NCBI RefSeq assembly: GCF_003935375.1
Contig: NZ_RHQM01000002.1
Span: 62,001-126,000 of the forward strand
Length of the DNA stretch: 64,000 bases
DNA from: Stutzerimonas xanthomarina
GTDB taxonomy: Bacteria; Pseudomonadota; Gammaproteobacteria; Pseudomonadales; Pseudomonadaceae
Reading direction: 5' to 3'
Shown here: in pieces, positions 29,107 to 37,743 of the stretch
Numbering within the stretch: the stretch's first letter is position 1
Layout: every line of letters starts with the position of its first letter
Made by a program: the position numbers and the translations under genes
The notes under the pieces: generated by a model
Told to the model about the DNA's origin: nothing
The model's database searches: none
Seen by the model: only the letters and a program-made list of their open reading frames with translations

Positions 29107-30375
29107 ATGAAGATTCCCTGCCTGACCCTGAGCGCCCTGCTCGCGATGAGCTGTGCCGTTGCGATTGCGGCACCGACCAGTGATGAAGCACTGGAGCGCA
29201 TGCGCTCGATGAAGACCACCGGCCAGTCGCTGGACATGAAGACCATCCCCCAGGATGGACCCACCGCCGACGCCATCCGCGACAACCTCAAGCGCATCAA
29301 GCTGCCGGAGGGTTTTCGCATCGATCTCTACGCCATAGTCCCGGATGCCCGTCACATGGCGGTTGGGCCTTCCAGCGGGGTGGTGTTCGTCGGCACCCGC
29401 AAGACCGATCTGTGGACGGTCACCGACCGCACCAAGAACCGCACGGCCGATGAAGTGAAGCGCTTCGCTCCGGCGATTTCCTTCACCCAGCCCGGCCCCT
29501 GCTTCAGCCCGGACGGCTTTCTGTTCGTCGCCGAGCACAACCGCGTGCTGGTGTTCCCGGCGGCGGAGTTCTTCTACGAGGGGCCGGACGTGGCAGCGGA
29601 CATCGTGGTCCCGACCGGCGAGCTGATCCCAAAGGACGAGGAGAGCTACAACCACGGGGCGCGGGTCTGTGCCATCAGCCCGGACAACAAACTGACCATC
29701 TCCCTCGGCCAGCCACACAACGTGCCGCCCAAGGACAAGCTCGACCTGTACGCTGAGCACGGCATCGGCGGCATCGTGCGCATGGAGCGCGACGGCAGCA
29801 AACGCGAGGTCTACGCCACCGGTGTGCGCAACTCCGTGGGCATCACCTATAACCCGACCAGCAAGGAGCTGTGGTTTACCGACAATCAGGTCGACGGCAT
29901 GGGCGACGATACGCCACCGGGCGAAATCAATCATGCGCCCAAGGCAGGAACGAAGTTCGGCATGCCCTGGTACGGCGGTGGTCAGGTGCGCACCAACGAA
30001 TATGCCGACGAGACTCCGCCGGAGGGCCTGACTTCGCCGGTAGTGGAAACCACCGCTCATGCCGCCGACATGGGCCTGATGTTCTATACCGGCAAGCAGT
30101 TTCCCGAGCAGTACCGCGGCGGCCTGTTCAGCGCTCAGCGCGGCAGCTGGAACCGCACCGTGCCGGCTGGTGCGCGGGTGATGTTCACGCCGTTCGAGGC
30201 CGATGGCAGCGGTCCGTCCGGCGAGACGGTGCCCTTCGCCGAAGGCTGGCTGGATGAGGAAACCGGCGAGTACTACGGCCGCATCGTCGATGTCGCTCAG
30301 CTCAAGGACGGCTCGTTGCTGGTCAGCGACGACACCGCTGGCGCCATCTATCGCATCTCCTACCAGGGCAAGTGA
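29107..30375 (+). CDS. PQQ-type soluble sugar (sorbosone/aldose) dehydrogenase
   Basis: 422 residues, exported (signal peptide ends AVAIAAP). It is a six-bladed propeller related to soluble glucose and L-sorbosone dehydrogenases: LPEGFRIDLYAIVPDARHMAVGPSGV-type opening, FVGTR, NHGARVCAISPDNKLTISLGQPHNVPP, ATGVRNSVGITYNP and DNQVDGMGDDTPPGEIN. Members bind PQQ and Ca2+ in the periplasm and pass electrons to a cytochrome. A c-type cytochrome gene follows 55 bases later, as expected. ATG 29107 is chosen because TGAGGTG is 7 bases upstream; GTG 29098 is the alternative. The substrate is unknown. Confidence 0.88.
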   Translation: MKIPCLTLSALLAMSCAVAIAAPTSDEALERMRSMKTTGQSLDMKTIPQDGPTADAIRDNLKRIKLPEGFRIDLYAIVPDARHMAVGPSSGVVFVGTRKTDLWTVTDRTKNRTADEVKRFAPAISFTQPGPCFSPDGFLFVAEHNRVLVFPAAEFFYEGPDVAADIVVPTGELIPKDEESYNHGARVCAISPDNKLTISLGQPHNVPPKDKLDLYAEHGIGGIVRMERDGSKREVYATGVRNSVGITYNPTSKELWFTDNQVDGMGDDTPPGEINHAPKAGTKFGMPWYGGGQVRTNEYADETPPEGLTSPVVETTAHAADMGLMFYTGKQFPEQYRGGLFSAQRGSWNRTVPAGARVMFTPFEADGSGPSGETVPFAEGWLDEETGEYYGRIVDVAQLKDGSLLVSDDTAGAIYRISYQGK

Positions 30376-30430
30376 GCCGCCGCGCCGGCCTGCCGTTCAT
30401 GGCGGGCTGGCGCCATTCGAGGATTCCTGC

Positions 30431-30769
30431 ATGTCGATGGTTTTCAAGCGGCGGCTGTCCCTGGCGCTGGCACTGCTGCTGGGCAGCGCCTGCCTTCCGG
30501 CCCTGGCGGCGGATCTGACCGCCGCCAAGGCCAAGGCGAAGATGTGCGCCGCGTGCCACGGCATCGATGGCATCGCCACGGTCGCCGATGCGCCGAACCT
30601 GGCCGGCAACGGCGAGCTGTACCTGGCGCGTCAGCTGCAGGCCTTCCGCTCCGGTGAACGCAAGCATCCGCAGATGAGCGTCATCGCCTCGGGACTGAGC
30701 GACGAGGATATCGCCGCGGTCACGGCCTGGTATTCGGCGATCAAGGTCAGTGTCGAATTGCCCGAGTGA
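30431..30769 (+). CDS. Small c-type cytochrome
   Basis: 112 residues, with a signal peptide ending CLPALAA. One haem-binding motif CAACH lies at about residues 38-42, and the axial methionine candidate is in HPQMSVIASGLSDEDIAAV. The fold and length match class I cytochromes of the c553/c4-half type. It probably accepts electrons from the sugar dehydrogenase encoded just upstream and delivers them to the respiratory chain (inference from the pair). GAGG is 8 bases before the ATG. Confidence 0.92.
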   Translation: MSMVFKRRLSLALALLLGSACLPALAADLTAAKAKAKMCAACHGIDGIATVADAPNLAGNGELYLARQLQAFRSGERKHPQMSVIASGLSDEDIAAVTAWYSAIKVSVELPE

Positions 30770-30836
30770 GCCGCCCGCTCTGAACGTTTGCCGCTCGGCC
30801 CGGGCCTAAGCCCTGACAAATCCAGAGAGCACGCCC

Positions 30837-31511
30837 ATGACCTTTTCCATCATCGCCCGCTGCCCGCGCACCGGTCAGTTCGGCGTGGCCGCGGCCACGG
30901 CGATGCCCGCGGTGGGCAAGTTGCTGACCCACGCGGCGGCCCATGTCGGGGCGGTGGCGACCCAGGCGCAGATCAATCCGTACCTCGGTATCGACGGCCT
31001 GCGTTTCCTGCGCCAGTTCAGCCCGGCGGCCGAGGTGCTGGAGCGGCTGCGGCGCACCGATCCCTGTATGAGCCAGCGCCAGTGCGCGGTGATCGACAGC
31101 AAGGGCCGCACGGCCTGCTGGACCGGGGAGAAGTGCCTGCCCTGGGCCGGCTCGATCGCCGGCGAACAGTTCTGCGTGCAGGGCAACCGGCTCAAGGGCC
31201 GCGAGGTGCTGGAGGCCGCCTGCGAAGCCTATGAGCGCAGCGCACACCTGCCGCTGGTGGAGCGTTTGATGGAGGCGATCGCCGCCGGCGATGCCCAGGG
31301 CGGCGATCGCCATGGCGAGTCATCGGCAACGGTGTATGTGGTCGATAACGAGGAATACCCGCTGTGGGATATCCGCGTCGACCATCATCCCGACCCGTTC
31401 GCCGAGCTGCGCCGGCTGCACGATGTGTTCGCGCGCGACGTGGTGCCGGAAATCCTCGCCATGTCGACGCGCGCCAATCCCGCCGGCGCTGCCGAGGAGG
31501 ATTCCATCTAG
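30837..31511 (+). CDS. DUF1028 family protein (Ntn-hydrolase-like)
   Basis: 224 residues beginning MTFSIIARCPRTGQFGVAAATAMPAVG, the signature of DUF1028 proteins, which share the Ntn-hydrolase fold. The conserved GVAAATAMPAVGKLL and TQAQINPYLG stretches are present. No reaction is firmly known. Cytosolic, no leader. It lies 67 bases after the cytochrome gene and converges with the GGDEF-EAL gene, sharing 4 bases at the stop codons. Confidence 0.88.
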   Translation: MTFSIIARCPRTGQFGVAAATAMPAVGKLLTHAAAHVGAVATQAQINPYLGIDGLRFLRQFSPAAEVLERLRRTDPCMSQRQCAVIDSKGRTACWTGEKCLPWAGSIAGEQFCVQGNRLKGREVLEAACEAYERSAHLPLVERLMEAIAAGDAQGGDRHGESSATVYVVDNEEYPLWDIRVDHHPDPFAELRRLHDVFARDVVPEILAMSTRANPAGAAEEDSI

Positions 31512-33904
31512 TAGTCGCTGCTGACTGCTGCCGGGTTGGCTAGCGGGCTAGCCGATGGCGGCAGCGGCTCCAGACGCAGCGCGCCGTGGGCGCGGTTGCG
31601 TACCGCCATCCAGTCCTCCAGTGCTGCCAGCGAGCGCGGCGGCGAGATCAGGTAGCCCTGGAACAGGTCGCAGCCGGCCTGCAGCAGTGCCGACTGTTTT
31701 TCCATGTTGTCGACGCCCTCGGCATTCACGCGCTTGCCCTGGGCGTGGCAGAAGGCGATGAGGGCGCTCAGGCTCTGCTGCATCTCCGGGCGGGTCAGCC
31801 GGGTGATAATCGCCATGTCCAGCTTTATGGTGTCGGCGGGGTACTCGAGCAGCTGCTGGATCGAGGTATAGCCGACGCCGAAGTCGTCGATGGCGACGCG
31901 GAAGCCCGCGCGGCGAATCGCCTGGACCACTTCCATGGTGTTCTTGCACAGCTCGGCGGCGTAGGTTTCGGTCAGCTCGATCTCGATCCTGCCCGGCTCG
32001 ACGCCGTGATGGGCGGCGCGCTCGACCAGATAGCGGCAGATGCGGTCGTCGTTGAGCTGCGCGGAGGACACGTTGATCGCCAGCAGCACCCCTTCGCCGA
32101 ACAGCTGCACCAGTTTCGGGTACTCCGCCAGGGCATGATCAATGACCCAGCTGTCGATCTTCGGGAACAGCCCGGCACGCTCGGCGATGGGAATGAATTC
32201 GCCGGGCGAAACCGTCCCGAGGATCGGTGAATGCCAGCGCAGCAGCACTTCGCAACTGACCACTGCGCCTTCGCGATCGAGCGCCGGCATGTAGACCAGC
32301 CGCAGCTGGTCGTCGCCGTCGAGCTCGCGCAGCTGGTCTTCGATCAGGCGGATTCGCTCGTTGCGTCGCTCCAGCTCGCCGCTGAAGGCCACCGCGGTGT
32401 TCTTGCCCTCGGCCTTGGCCTGGTACATGGCAGTGTCGGCACGGGTGAGCAACTGGGTGATCGAGTCCGCATCTTCCGGGTAGCAGGCGGTGCCGATGCT
32501 GACGCTGACCGGATACAGGCGATCCTCCAGACGAAACCCGCCGCGGCAGAGGCCGAGCAGCGCGTCGCACAGTTGCTGCAGGCCGCCGTCGCCGGTTTCG
32601 CTCAGCAGCAGGATGGCGAACTCGTCGCCGGACAGGCGCGCCAGGGCCGTTTCCGTCTGCGGGTAGTCGGTGCGATGCCGTTCGAGCACGCCGCGGGCAC
32701 GCTGGGCGAAGATTCGCAGTAGAGCGTCGCCGGCCTCGTGGCCGTATTGATCGTTGACTTGCTTGAAGTTGTCCAGATCGAGAAACAGCAGTGCCAGCCG
32801 CTTGTGCGTGCGCATGCACTGCTCGTACATGGTATTGGCCAGCACGCCGAAGTGCGCCCGATTGCTGACCTGGGTCAGGCTGTCCTCCCAGGATATTTCG
32901 CGGATGCGTTGCAGCGCTTCGGTGTTGCGGTCGTGCAGGGTCTTCATGTTCACCGTCAGCCGGCCGATCTCGCCGCCATCGGTCGGCTCGTCGAGCGCGT
33001 CGCGCTTGCACAGCAGCAGGTCGGTGAGCTGGTCGTCCAGCTGGCTGATGGGGCCGGTAATGGAACGGCGGATCAGCCACAGCAGCAGGCCGATGGAGAT
33101 CAGACAGATCAGCGCACCGCCGGCGATGAAGGCGAGCCCGAGGGTCTGCAGGCGCTCGGCGGTGTAGTGTGGCGCCGGTGTCAGCCGTGCATGCAGCGAG
33201 CGCGATAGCGAAACCCCGGCGGACAACCCGGCGACCGCCGGCAACGGCTCGTCGGAGATTTCGACAGGCGCACCGTATTCGCTTTCCAGGCTGCGCTTGA
33301 GCTTGAGGAAGCGCTCCGGGCGCACCGCCAGCTGAATGGCGAAGGCCTCAGCGCGCTGGCTCGGCAGTGGTCGGCTGCTGGAGGCCGGCAGGATGAAGTC
33401 GGTGTTCATCAGCAGCGGGTCGTCATCGGCCTGCTCCACATAGAGGGTGTTGCCGGATGCCGATGACCGTCTGGCTTCGCTGACGATACGCTGCTGGCTC
33501 GCATTCATCGAGGCGAATGGCGACAAGCTGCTTTCGAAGTAGTAGGCCGGCCTGCCATCGGGCTGCACGACGGCGAGGGAAACGAAGGTCAGCTCGGTGT
33601 TGGAGAGCGAGCGGATGCTCTGCTGGATGCGCAGCCCGAGGGTGTCGTTGCGAAAGTCGGTGTCCGACTCGCGCAGGAACAGCAGCAGCGCCTCGCTATC
33701 CATGATCGAGTAGAGCACGCTGCGATTGAACGCCTCGTAGTCCAGGTAGGCGGATGTCAGCGCCGAGAGCTGCTGCTCCAGGCGCGCCTGCTCCAGCCCC
33801 AGCAGCGAGGCGCGCTGGGTCAGGTAGGCGGTGGTCGAGGCAACCAGCTGGATGATCAGAATGACCGGAAAGATCACCAGCAGCGTGCGTTTACCTAGCG
33901 TCAT
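31508..33904 (-). CDS. mbaA: GGDEF-EAL membrane protein, MbaA-like
   Basis: 798 residues. Membrane segment (about 7-27), large periplasmic sensor (about 28-250), second membrane segment (AGGALICLISIGLLLWLI), HAMP, then GGDEF (about 345-505) and EAL (about 525-775). The cyclase site is SGDEF, a variant; the EAL domain shows EVL, INVSSAQ, ELTET, DDFGVGYTS, NAEGVD and QGYLIS, so most phosphodiesterase residues are kept. SGDEF with EVL, the length and the 14-base overlap with a PotD-like gene match Vibrio cholerae MbaA, which reads norspermidine/spermidine through NspS. A polyamine-controlled c-di-GMP phosphodiesterase is the best call; the ligand is inferred. Confidence 0.88.
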   Translation of the reverse strand: MTLGKRTLLVIFPVILIIQLVASTTAYLTQRASLLGLEQARLEQQLSALTSAYLDYEAFNRSVLYSIMDSEALLLFLRESDTDFRNDTLGLRIQQSIRSLSNTELTFVSLAVVQPDGRPAYYFESSLSPFASMNASQQRIVSEARRSSASGNTLYVEQADDDPLLMNTDFILPASSSRPLPSQRAEAFAIQLAVRPERFLKLKRSLESEYGAPVEISDEPLPAVAGLSAGVSLSRSLHARLTPAPHYTAERLQTLGLAFIAGGALICLISIGLLLWLIRRSITGPISQLDDQLTDLLLCKRDALDEPTDGGEIGRLTVNMKTLHDRNTEALQRIREISWEDSLTQVSNRAHFGVLANTMYEQCMRTHKRLALLFLDLDNFKQVNDQYGHEAGDALLRIFAQRARGVLERHRTDYPQTETALARLSGDEFAILLLSETGDGGLQQLCDALLGLCRGGFRLEDRLYPVSVSIGTACYPEDADSITQLLTRADTAMYQAKAEGKNTAVAFSGELERRNERIRLIEDQLRELDGDDQLRLVYMPALDREGAVVSCEVLLRWHSPILGTVSPGEFIPIAERAGLFPKIDSWVIDHALAEYPKLVQLFGEGVLLAINVSSAQLNDDRICRYLVERAAHHGVEPGRIEIELTETYAAELCKNTMEVVQAIRRAGFRVAIDDFGVGYTSIQQLLEYPADTIKLDMAIITRLTRPEMQQSLSALIAFCHAQGKRVNAEGVDNMEKQSALLQAGCDLFQGYLISPPRSLAALEDWMAVRNRAHGALRLEPLPPSASPLANPAAVSSDY

Positions 33905-34976
33905 GGGCGTTGATCAGTGCACTGATGATGCGCCGCCGCGTCTGCGTGCCCTCCAGCGGTCGCGTCTCGTAGACCTGGCTTCTCTCCAGTACCGCTTCCG
34001 GCGGGTAGATGGTCGAATCCGCGCGGATATCCGCCGGTAGCAGGGCCTGCGCCGCAGCGTTCGGTGTGGCGACGCCCAGATCGGCGGCATTCAGGGCGGC
34101 GATTTCCGGCTGCTGGAGGAAGTCGAGGAAGCGCCGCGCCAGCGCCTTCTTCGCGGTGCCGGTCGGTATCGACAGGCAATCGACCCAGAGCAGCGTGCCC
34201 TCTTCGGGCACCACGTAGCGCCAGGGCTCGCCGTCGACCCCTTCCACTTCGTTGAGCACCTGCTGGTCGCCGCTGTAGGCCAGGGCCATGTCGGCCTGGT
34301 CGAGGTAGCGCTGGCTGCGCAGTGAGGTGATCACGTACTCGTAGGTCAGCACGGCGCTGGACTGGGTCATGAGCAGGTCGAAGGCGGCCTTGAGTTCGTC
34401 GTTGTTCGAGGTGTTGATCGAATGGTTCTGCAGGATCAGCGGACTGGCGAGGATGTCCTCGTGATCCTCCATCATGATGATGTGTGGCTCGTCGGCGCGA
34501 GCCGGTTGCAGCAGGTCCTTCCAGGATAGTGGCGCGCTTTCCAGGCGGTCGCTGCGATAGGCGATGCCGAGCGTGCCCCACAGGTAGGGCACGCCGTAGC
34601 GCCCGCAGCTGTTGCGCCAGCGTTGCGGGACATGACGCAGCGTCGGCAGCTGCTTGTCGTCGATCGGGTCCAGCAGGCCGCGGGCGCCAAAGCGCGAGGC
34701 GCTGATCAGCTCCGTCAGGGCGATATCGATCCGATGCTCGGGCTTGGCGAGGACTTCGTCGCGCTTGTCGCCGCTATCGAAGTAGATCTGCCTGATCTCG
34801 ACCCCGGTTTCGGCTTGCCAGCGTTCGATCACCGCTTCGCTGAGGTATTCCTCCCAGGTCAGCAGCGTCAGGTGTTCGGCCGCGTGCACGGGAGTCGAGG
34901 GAAACAGCAGGCTGACCGTCATCAGCAGGGTGCTGCGCATACGCCATGGCGCTGGTTTGTTGTTCTTCTCGGTCAT
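33891..34976 (-). CDS. nspS: Polyamine-type periplasmic binding protein, NspS-like
   Basis: 361 residues with a leader (ending PVHAAEH) and a PotD/PotF-like binding fold: LTLLTWEEYLSEAVIERWQAETGVEI, SRFGARGLLDPIDD, YGVPYLWGTLGIAYR and MALAYSGDQQVLNEVEG. There are no ABC transporter permease or ATPase genes beside it. Instead, its 3' end overlaps the GGDEF-EAL gene by 14 bases, the arrangement of nspS-mbaA in V. cholerae. It probably binds a polyamine and signals to the periplasmic domain of its partner (inference). Confidence 0.87.
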   Translation of the reverse strand: MTEKNNKPAPWRMRSTLLMTVSLLFPSTPVHAAEHLTLLTWEEYLSEAVIERWQAETGVEIRQIYFDSGDKRDEVLAKPEHRIDIALTELISASRFGARGLLDPIDDKQLPTLRHVPQRWRNSCGRYGVPYLWGTLGIAYRSDRLESAPLSWKDLLQPARADEPHIIMMEDHEDILASPLILQNHSINTSNNDELKAAFDLLMTQSSAVLTYEYVITSLRSQRYLDQADMALAYSGDQQVLNEVEGVDGEPWRYVVPEEGTLLWVDCLSIPTGTAKKALARRFLDFLQQPEIAALNAADLGVATPNAAAQALLPADIRADSTIYPPEAVLERSQVYETRPLEGTQTRRRIISALINAHDAR

Positions 34977-35236
34977 TGATCATCCATCCCAGGCATTGGC
35001 CGCCGTGCAGTGGCAGCGCATTCGACGGGTCTACCCAAGTTATTGGCAATCGGTGATGGCACTTTAATGGCGTCAGAGAGTCGGCGGCAATGAATTTGTA
35101 ACCTTGTCCACGTCCGTTCCGATCGGTGGCCTTCGAAGCCGGTCAGCCAGACGGGTTGTTCGTCGCAGATGGCGTACCGGCACTCGATTCTTGAGCCAGA
35201 CTCCAATACAGCCCGTGCCAAACCGAGGAGCCTGCC
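34977..35236. other. Divergent intergenic region, no gene seen
   Basis: This 260-base region separates the NspS-like gene from the phosphoribosyltransferase gene. It is somewhat richer in A/T around 35040-35110. No confident promoter, repeat or small gene was recognised in it apart from the ribosome site CGAGGAG before 35237. Confidence 0.5.
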
Positions 35237-35905
35237 ATGACCTTCAAGATCCCCTTTTACGATCGAGTCCAGGCAGGTGAGGCGCTGGCCGAGCGCCTGG
35301 TGCAGGATGCCGACTGGCGCGACGCCCTGGTCCTGGCGCTGCCGCGCGGCGGTGTGCCGGTGGCATTCGAGGTGGCACAGCGGCTGGGTCTCGAACTGGA
35401 CATTCTGGTCGTGCGCAAGCTTGGCACACCAGGCAATCGCGAGCTGGCCATGGGCGCCATTGCCGGTGGCGGCGTGCGGGTGATGAACGACGACATCGTG
35501 CAGTACACCCACGCATCCAGAGCAGAGATCGACGGCACCATCGCCCAGGAAACCCACGAGCTGCAGCGGCGCGAGCAGGCCTATCGTGGTGAGCGACAGC
35601 CGCCGCTGATCGCCGGACGTGGCGTGATTCTGGTCGACGACGGCCTGGCGACCGGTGCCACCATGCGCGCCGCGGTGCAGGCCGTGCGTCAGCTGGGTGC
35701 AGCGCGCATCACCGTTGCGGTGCCGGTGGCGGCTGCGCAGAGCATCGCGCAGCTGGAAAAATTGGCGGATCGCGTCGTCTGCCTGCATGTACCCCATGAC
35801 CTGTATGCCATCGGCCGCTGGTACGAGCATTTCGAGCAGACCCCCGACCGTCAGGTGGTAGAGCTGCTGCAGCGCGCGTGGACCCAGGGAGGGCAGGTGG
35901 CATGA
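35237..35905 (+). CDS. Phosphoribosyltransferase family protein
   Basis: 222 residues, cytosolic, type I PRTase fold: the N-terminal LALPRGGVPVAFEVAQRLGLELDILVVRKLGTPGNRE and the PRPP-binding motif VILVDDGLATGATMRAAVQAV. This subgroup is often paired or fused with dienelactone-hydrolase-like proteins, and here the next gene is exactly that, overlapping by 4 bases. The base or substrate used is unknown. CGAGGAG is 8 bases upstream of the ATG. Confidence 0.9.
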   Translation: MTFKIPFYDRVQAGEALAERLVQDADWRDALVLALPRGGVPVAFEVAQRLGLELDILVVRKLGTPGNRELAMGAIAGGGVRVMNDDIVQYTHASRAEIDGTIAQETHELQRREQAYRGERQPPLIAGRGVILVDDGLATGATMRAAVQAVRQLGAARITVAVPVAAAQSIAQLEKLADRVVCLHVPHDLYAIGRWYEHFEQTPDRQVVELLQRAWTQGGQVA

Positions 35906-36555
35906 CCGCGCTTGCGGCGACACCCATGCGCTTCACGCTCGGCAAGGCACGCCTGCACGGCGAGCTGTGCTTGCCGCCCGCGGCCACCGGCCTGGTGGTG
36001 TTCGTCCATGGCAGCGGCAGCAGCCGGCACAGCCCGCGCAACCGCAGCGTGGCGCATTGCTTCAACGAAATGGGGCTGGCGACCCTGCTCTTCGATCTGC
36101 TCACCAAGCACGAGCAGCCCATTGACGAGATCACCCGGCAGCTGCGCTTCGACATCCCGCTGCTCAGCCAGCGCCTCAGCGGCGTGGTCGACCAGCTGAG
36201 CAGCGATGCGCGCTTGCACGATCTGCGCATCGGCCTGTTCGGCAGCAGCACCGGCGCCGCCGCGGCACTGACCACCGCCGCCTCGCGGCCGGCGGACATC
36301 GCCGCGGTGGTTTCGCGTGGCGGCCGGGTCGACCTGGCGGATCTATCGCTGGCGCGGGTCAAGGCGGCTTCGCTGTTCCTTGTCGGCAGCGGCGACCTCG
36401 AGGTGCTGGAACTCAACCGTGCCGCTGCTGCCCGTCTGCAGTGCGTGCATCAGTTGGTGGTGGTACCGGGGGCGACGCACCTGTTCGAGGAGCACGGCAC
36501 GCTGGAGGAGGTGGCGCGGCTGGCCGGCGACTGGTTCCTGAGACACCTGTGCTGA
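35902..36555 (+). CDS. Dienelactone-hydrolase-like alpha/beta hydrolase
   Basis: 217 residues, cytosolic. GLVVFVHGSGSSRHSPRNR provides the oxyanion region; the nucleophile elbow is LFGSSTGAAAAL (GSSTG, Ser); the acid lies near VGSGDLEVLELN and the catalytic His in VPGATHLFEEHG. The gene is coupled to the phosphoribosyltransferase gene by an ATGA overlap. The pair recurs in many bacteria, but I know of no assigned reaction. The 36556-36714 gap before the antiporter operon holds only a strong ribosome site (AAGGAGG). Confidence 0.87.
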   Translation: MTALAATPMRFTLGKARLHGELCLPPAATGLVVFVHGSGSSRHSPRNRSVAHCFNEMGLATLLFDLLTKHEQPIDEITRQLRFDIPLLSQRLSGVVDQLSSDARLHDLRIGLFGSSTGAAAALTTAASRPADIAAVVSRGGRVDLADLSLARVKAASLFLVGSGDLEVLELNRAAAARLQCVHQLVVVPGATHLFEEHGTLEEVARLAGDWFLRHLC

Positions 36556-36714
36556 TCCTGCCGCGGGCCGCAGCTGGGAGAAACAGGCGGTGCAGCGCCG
36601 CTGGCCAGGCCGAACGGCAATCTGCTGATACAAGGCTCTTCGCGGTGTTTGGTGGACAGCGGCGAACTCTTGGCCTCGACTTGTAACAAAGATCGGAATG
36701 CCAAGGAGGTTGTG

Positions 36715-37206
36715 ATGACACAGGCCGTATGGCGTCGCGGAGCCACCGACGCACTCTTCTGGTCACTGCTCTATACCGCACTCTGGGCGCTGTTCGCTGC
36801 CGGACAGGGCTGGGTGCTGGGTGTGCCGACGATCACCCTGGCCGTGGCGCTGAGCCTCTGGCTCAGCCTGCGCCCGATGGCCATGCGCCTGGCGGCGCTG
36901 CCAGCGTTTCTCGGCTTCTTTCTCAAGCACATGCTGCTCGGTGGCTGGGATGTGGCGCGGCGTGCGCTGCAGCCACGCTGTCCGCTGCAGCCGGCGTGGC
37001 ATCCCTATCCGCTCACCAGCCAGTCGCCGCGGGTGCGCCTGTTGCTCTCGGCGATGGTCGGGCTGTTGCCCGGGACCCTGGCGTCGCGAGTCGATGCCGA
37101 CGAGATGCGTGTGCACGTGCTGGATGAGCGCCTGCCCTGGCAAGCCACCGTGGCCGAACTGGAACTGCGCCTGGAGCGGCTGCTGGGCGCGGAGGGGCGG
37201 CCTTGA
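36715..37206 (+). CDS. mnhE: Mrp-type antiporter subunit E
   Basis: 163 residues with two or three hydrophobic segments near the N-terminus and a soluble C-terminal tail. LLSAMVGLLPGTLASRVDADEMRVHVLDE is the hallmark of MnhE/MrpE, here at about residues 108-137. It starts the eight-gene operon after AAGGAGG; an in-frame start at 36649 is unlikely. MrpE is needed for assembly or activity of the multi-subunit cation/proton antiporter. The F-subunit ATG overlaps its stop by one base. Confidence 0.92.
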   Translation: MTQAVWRRGATDALFWSLLYTALWALFAAGQGWVLGVPTITLAVALSLWLSLRPMAMRLAALPAFLGFFLKHMLLGGWDVARRALQPRCPLQPAWHPYPLTSQSPRVRLLLSAMVGLLPGTLASRVDADEMRVHVLDERLPWQATVAELELRLERLLGAEGRP

Positions 37207-37457
37207 TGGCAGTGTTCTGCGCACTTCTGCTGCTGACCCTGATCATCGGCCTGTGGCGCGTACTGCTCGGTCCGCGACGGGTCGACCGGCTGCTTGCCGT
37301 GCAGTTGTTCGGCACCACCGGCGCCGCGCTGCTGCTGGTGCTGGCGCAGTGGCAGGGCGCGCCGGCACTGCGCGATGCGGCGCTGGTGCTGGCGCTGCTG
37401 GCGGCGATGATCAGCGCCGCGCTGGTACAGCTGCTGCGACGTAGCCGCCATGAGTGA
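37206..37457 (+). CDS. mnhF: Mrp-type antiporter subunit F
   Basis: 83 residues, three membrane spans, with LLGPRRVDRLLAVQLFGTTGAALL typical of MrpF (GP..DR..A.....). It starts at the ATG that overlaps the E stop (TGATG) and overlaps subunit G by 8 bases. Inner-membrane subunit of the antiporter complex. Confidence 0.9.
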   Translation: MAVFCALLLLTLIIGLWRVLLGPRRVDRLLAVQLFGTTGAALLLVLAQWQGAPALRDAALVLALLAAMISAALVQLLRRSRHE

Positions 37458-37743
37458 ACTGCTCGACTTCTTCAGCTGGCTGCTGCTGGCCGGCGGGCTG
37501 GGGTTCTTCGCCGCCGGGAGCATCGGTCTGCTGCGCTTTCCCGATACCCTGAGTCGCCTGCACGCGCTGACCAAGGCCGACACCCTCGGCCTCGGCCTGG
37601 TGGTCGCCGGCCTGTCGCTGCGCGCCGGCGGCGTGCTGGAAGTCGCGCAGATGCTGCTGATCTGGCTGCTGGTGCTGGCCTCCGGCGCCACCGCCTGTCA
37701 GCTGCTGGCCCGTCAGTCCGACGAGGAGGACGGCGATGACTGA
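37450..37743 (+). CDS. mnhG: Mrp-type antiporter subunit G
   Basis: 97 residues with three membrane spans. The family motif GLLRFPDTLSRLHALTKADTLGLGLVVAG (MrpG: R.PD...R.HA..K..T.G) lies at about residues 27-55. The acidic tail SDEEDGDD overlaps the start of the next gene by 8 bases. Inner-membrane component of the Mrp-like complex. Confidence 0.92.
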   Translation: MSELLDFFSWLLLAGGLGFFAAGSIGLLRFPDTLSRLHALTKADTLGLGLVVAGLSLRAGGVLEVAQMLLIWLLVLASGATACQLLARQSDEEDGDD

